Positions 12,983 through 15,279 of a DNA stretch of 15,279 nt are shown piece by piece. The stretch is from the NCBI GenBank assembly GCA_035455605.1, contig DATIER010000062.1:1-15279 (forward strand), written 5' to 3'. The translations under genes were made by a program, and so were the position numbers. Every line of letters begins with the position of its first letter. Position 1 is the first letter of the stretch. This DNA comes from AC-32 sp035455605 (GTDB taxonomy: Bacteria; Actinomycetota; Thermoleophilia; Gaiellales; Gaiellaceae). The notes below the pieces were generated by a model. It was not told where the DNA came from. It ran no database searches and was given only the letters and a program-made list of their open reading frames with translations.

Positions 12983-13243
12983 ATGACCGCCGAGACCGAC
13001 ACCGAGTACCTGGTCACGCTGGACGTCGGGCGGCTCGAGGCCTGCGACCTGTCGGTCGTCGTCGAGGATCACCTCGTGACGGTCGCGGGTGACGGCGTCG
13101 ACGAGTCCGTCCAGCTTCCGGCGGACGCCGACGTCGAGTGGCTCCGCGCCCTCTACGAGCCCGGGCTGATCGTGCTCCGGGCGCCGAAGCTGCCGCACGT
13201 CGACCACGACCGGCGCACCGTCGAGATCATCAGCAGATCCTAG
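12983..13243 (+). CDS. Minimal Hsp20/alpha-crystallin-like protein
   Basis: 86 residues from ATG 12983 to TAG 13241-13243. The pattern EYLVTLDVGRLEACDLSVVV-EDHLVTVAG, then VQLPADADVEWLRALYEPGLIVLRAPK, follows the alpha-crystallin core of small heat-shock proteins (…DLP/DV…L.V.VED..L.V.G… LP…V….A.Y..G.L.V..PK). Small Hsps are usually about 140-160 residues. This one lacks the disordered N-terminal arm, has only a four-residue link where the dimerising loop normally sits, and shows no clear C-terminal I-x-I/V motif, so it may be monomeric or a co-chaperone-like variant. GGGAG lies only two bases before the ATG; GGGAGGA lies 13 bases upstream. It is divergent from the CBS gene and its end overlaps the convergent hypE stop by 14 nt. 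Confidence 0.72.
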   Translation: MTAETDTEYLVTLDVGRLEACDLSVVVEDHLVTVAGDGVDESVQLPADADVEWLRALYEPGLIVLRAPKLPHVDHDRRTVEIISRS

Positions 13244-14261
13244 GCAGCGGGTCGCCGACCAGCATGTCGACGATGCGGCTCCCGCCGAAGGTCGTCTCGA
13301 GCACGACCAGGCCCGCCGGCTCCGCGCGCACCTCGCCGACGATCGCGGCCTCGGCGCCGAGCTCGTGCGTCCGCAGCCGGCGGAGCGCCTCGTCGGCCGC
13401 TTCCGCGGCGACGACCGCGACGAGCTTGCCTTCGTTCGCGACGTAGAGCGGGTCGATTCCGAGCAGCTCGCAGGCGCCGACGACCTCCGGCCGCAGCGGC
13501 AGCGCCGCCTCCTCCAGCGCGACCGCGAGGCCCGCGTCGCGCGCGAGCTCGTTCAGCGCGGTGGCGAGGCCGCCGCGCGTCGGATCGCGGAGCCAGCGCA
13601 CCTGCTCGGAGAGCTCGAGCAGCGAGCCCGTCAGCTCGTGCACGGGCGCAGTGTCGCTCGCGAGCTCGACCTCGAGCTGCAGCTCCCCGCGGGCGATCAT
13701 CACGGCCATGCCGTGGTCGCCGAGCGTGCCCGAGACGAGCACGCGGTCGCCGGTGCGCACGTTTCCGGCGCCGAGGCGCGCGCCGGTGGCGACGAGGCCG
13801 ATGCCCGCGGTGTTCACGTAGAGGCCGTCCGCCTTGCCGCGCTCGACCACCTTGGTGTCGCCGGTCGCGACGGCCACGCCCGCCCGGTCGGCGGCGCGCG
13901 CCATCGACGCGGCCAGCCGCCGCAGCCGCGCGACCTCGAACCCCTCCTCGACCACGAAGCCGGCCGAGAGCGCGACCGGCGTCGCCCCGGCGACGGCGAG
14001 GTCGTTCACCGTCCCGTTCACGGCCAGCTCGCCGATGTCGCCGCCCGGGAACTCGAGCGGGTGGACGACGTACGAGTCGGTCGTGAACGCGAGCCGCGAG
14101 CCGTTCAGCTCGAGCAGCGCCGCGTCGCCGAGCGGCTCGAGCAGCGGGTTGCCGAGCTCCTCGAGGAAGAGGCCCTCGACGAGCGCGCGCGAGGCCTTGC
14201 CGCCCGAGCCGTGCGCGAGCGTGACGAGCTCGTCGCGGAGCCGCGGGCGCCGCTGCCTCAC
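13230..14261 (-). CDS. hypE: Hydrogenase maturation protein HypE (carbamoyl dehydratase)
   Basis: 343 residues, normal for HypE. With HypF it converts a carbamoyl group on its own C-terminal cysteine to thiocyanate, which supplies the CN- ligands for the [NiFe] hydrogenase iron. The sequence ends exactly in PRIC (Cys343), the required modified tail. The N-terminal HGSGGKASRALVE (17-29) and TTDSYVVHPLEFPGGDIGEL (60-79), plus NGTVNDLAVAGATP (82-95) and ATGDTKVVERGKADG (132-146), are ATP/Mg-site segments of the PurM-like fold; DPTRGG is at 226-231. GTG 14261 is chosen because it forms a GTGA overlap with the hypD stop and leaves about ten residues before the conserved start; the longer frame to 14537 is a shadow of hypD. 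Partners HypF and HypC are not in the window. Confidence 0.96.
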   Translation of the reverse strand: MRQRRPRLRDELVTLAHGSGGKASRALVEGLFLEELGNPLLEPLGDAALLELNGSRLAFTTDSYVVHPLEFPGGDIGELAVNGTVNDLAVAGATPVALSAGFVVEEGFEVARLRRLAASMARAADRAGVAVATGDTKVVERGKADGLYVNTAGIGLVATGARLGAGNVRTGDRVLVSGTLGDHGMAVMIARGELQLEVELASDTAPVHELTGSLLELSEQVRWLRDPTRGGLATALNELARDAGLAVALEEAALPLRPEVVGACELLGIDPLYVANEGKLVAVVAAEAADEALRRLRTHELGAEAAIVGEVRAEPAGLVVLETTFGGSRIVDMLVGDPLPRIC

Positions 14262-15279
14262 GCGGGAACGGTCAGGCGGCCGTAGTTGTAGTACGCCGCG
14301 CAGGCGCCCTCGCTCGAGACCATGCACGTCCCGATCGGCCGCTCGGGCGTGCACGCGGTGCCGAAGACGCGGCACTCCCACGGCTTGATCGCGCCGATCA
14401 GGACCTCGCCGCACTGGCACGCCTTCGGGTCCTCGACGCGGTCGCCCGGCAGCTCGAACCGCTGCTCCGCGTCCCAGTCCGCGAAGGCCGGGCGGAGCCT
14501 CAGGGCGCTTTGCTCGATCCAGCCGAGCCCGCGCCACTCGAAGGTGTCGCGCAGCTCCATCGTCTCCTCAAGCGCGGCGAGCGCCCGCTCGTTGCCGTCG
14601 CGGCGGACGACGCGCGTGTACTGGTTCTCGACCTCGCAGCGGCCCTCGCGCAGCTGGCGCAGGAGCATCAGCGTCGCCTGCAGGATGTCGAGCGGCTCGA
14701 ACGCGGTCACGACGACCGGCTTGCCGTACTCGGCGCAGATGAACTCGTACGGCCGCGTCCCGATCACGGTCGAGACGTGGCCCGGCGCGATGAAGGCGTC
14801 GAGGCGCAGGCCGGGCGAGTCGAGGATCGCGCGCAGCGGCGGGCCGATCGTGACGTGGTTGCAGAAGGCGCTGAAGTTGCGCACGCCTTCCGCGCGTGCG
14901 CGCAGCAACGTCAGCGCCGTCGCCGGCGCGGTCGTCTCGAAGCCGATCGCGAAGAAGACGACCTCCCGGTCGGGGTTCGCGCGCGCGAGCTCGAGCGCGT
15001 CGAGCGGCGAGTAGACCATCCGCACGTCCGCGCCGCGGGCCTTCGCCTCGAGCAGCGAGCCGCGCCCGCCGGGGACGCGCAGCATGTCGCCGAAAGTGGT
15101 GAAGATCACCTCCGGCCGCTCGGCGAGCGCGATCGCGTCGTCGACGCGCCCCATCGGGATCACGCAGACGGGGCAGCCGGGGCCGTGGACGAAGTCGACC
15201 TCGTCCGGCACGAGCTGCTCGACGCCGTGCTTGTAGATCGCGTGCGTGTGCCCGCCGCAGACCTCCATGATCTTGACCT
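14258..15279 (-). CDS. hypD: Hydrogenase maturation protein HypD, N-terminus outside the window
   Basis: The last 339 codons are present and the frame is open at the right edge (V-K-I-M-E-V-C), so roughly 30-35 N-terminal residues are missing. The internal ATG at 15268 is not the start, since HypD proteins continue upstream of KIMEVCGGHTH. HypD is the Fe-S scaffold that with HypC assembles the Fe(CN)2CO unit of [NiFe] hydrogenases. Visible motifs: CGGHTHAIYKHG, HGPGCPVCVIP, GFETTAPAT, FCNHVTIGPPLRAI, APGHVSTVIG, FEPLDILQ, and the C-terminal Fe-S region CQCGEVLIGAIKPWEC, FGTACTPERPIGTCMVSSEG. All expected cysteines appear intact. Stop TGA 14258-14260 overlaps the hypE GTG, so the two are coupled. 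Further hyp or hydrogenase genes may lie to the right. Confidence 0.96.
   Translation of the reverse strand, partial: VKIMEVCGGHTHAIYKHGVEQLVPDEVDFVHGPGCPVCVIPMGRVDDAIALAERPEVIFTTFGDMLRVPGGRGSLLEAKARGADVRMVYSPLDALELARANPDREVVFFAIGFETTAPATALTLLRARAEGVRNFSAFCNHVTIGPPLRAILDSPGLRLDAFIAPGHVSTVIGTRPYEFICAEYGKPVVVTAFEPLDILQATLMLLRQLREGRCEVENQYTRVVRRDGNERALAALEETMELRDTFEWRGLGWIEQSALRLRPAFADWDAEQRFELPGDRVEDPKACQCGEVLIGAIKPWECRVFGTACTPERPIGTCMVSSEGACAAYYNYGRLTVPA

Noticed and set aside
14262..14537. Upstream extension of the hypE frame
   Set aside because: It is a shadow of hypD; GTG 14261 with the GTGA overlap matches the normal HypE start.
1..15279. tRNA, rRNA, CRISPR array, transposase, integrase or attachment sites
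   Set aside because: Nothing matching was seen by eye; the window is filled by protein-coding genes with short spacers and no repeat arrays or terminal inverted repeats.

Overview
The window is very GC-rich, with strong G/C preference at third codon positions, frequent GTG starts, few good Shine-Dalgarno sites and probable leaderless starts. With the gene content (four-subunit pyruvate:ferredoxin oxidoreductase, HypD/HypE, Acg-type nitroreductase, tandem GFA proteins), this suggests a chromosomal segment of a high-GC actinobacterium. A deep lineage such as Thermoleophilia (Gaiellales/Solirubrobacterales) is my best guess; that placement is inference from protein style, not a database result. 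No tRNA, rRNA, CRISPR array, insertion sequence or phage gene was seen.

Layout. (1) 1-2127, small accessory genes: the C-terminus of a winged-helix (AlkZ/HTH_42-like) protein; a convergent GFA zinc protein fused to a TPR-like tail; a polytopic membrane protein that resembles a divergent presenilin/signal-peptide-peptidase-like protease; and a divergent GNAT-like protein. (2) 2133-6763, minus strand, a tightly packed operon read from right to left: GltD-like FAD/Fe-S NAD(P)H oxidoreductase, porG, porD, porA, porB, and a second GFA protein. The gene junctions overlap by 4, 13, 4 and 13 nt, then leave a 6-nt gap. (3) 6896-7720, a divergent RimK-like ATP-grasp ligase. (4) 7717-10829, minus strand: formate-tetrahydrofolate ligase (fhs) coupled by a 4-nt overlap to a hemerythrin-Acg nitroreductase fusion. 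(5) 10960-12399, an ACT-domain malic enzyme divergent from fhs. (6) 12410-13243, a divergent pair: a two-CBS-domain protein and a very small Hsp20-like protein. (7) 13230-15279, minus strand: hypD (5' end outside the window) and hypE, coupled by a GTGA overlap.

How they may work together. Malic enzyme makes pyruvate and NAD(P)H. POR interconverts pyruvate and acetyl-CoA with ferredoxin, and the FAD reductase is placed to pass electrons between ferredoxin and NAD(P)H. Fhs brings formate into the folate pool. HypD/HypE imply a [NiFe] hydrogenase elsewhere in the genome. The Acg nitroreductase, Hsp20-like and double-CBS families are the same three that stand out in the mycobacterial DosR hypoxia/dormancy regulon. 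The segment therefore reads as a low-oxygen/low-energy metabolic island (inference). All three long divergent intergenic spacers contain CGGGGAA within or beside an inverted repeat, which could be a shared operator. No stretch longer than about 130 bases lacks a gene.
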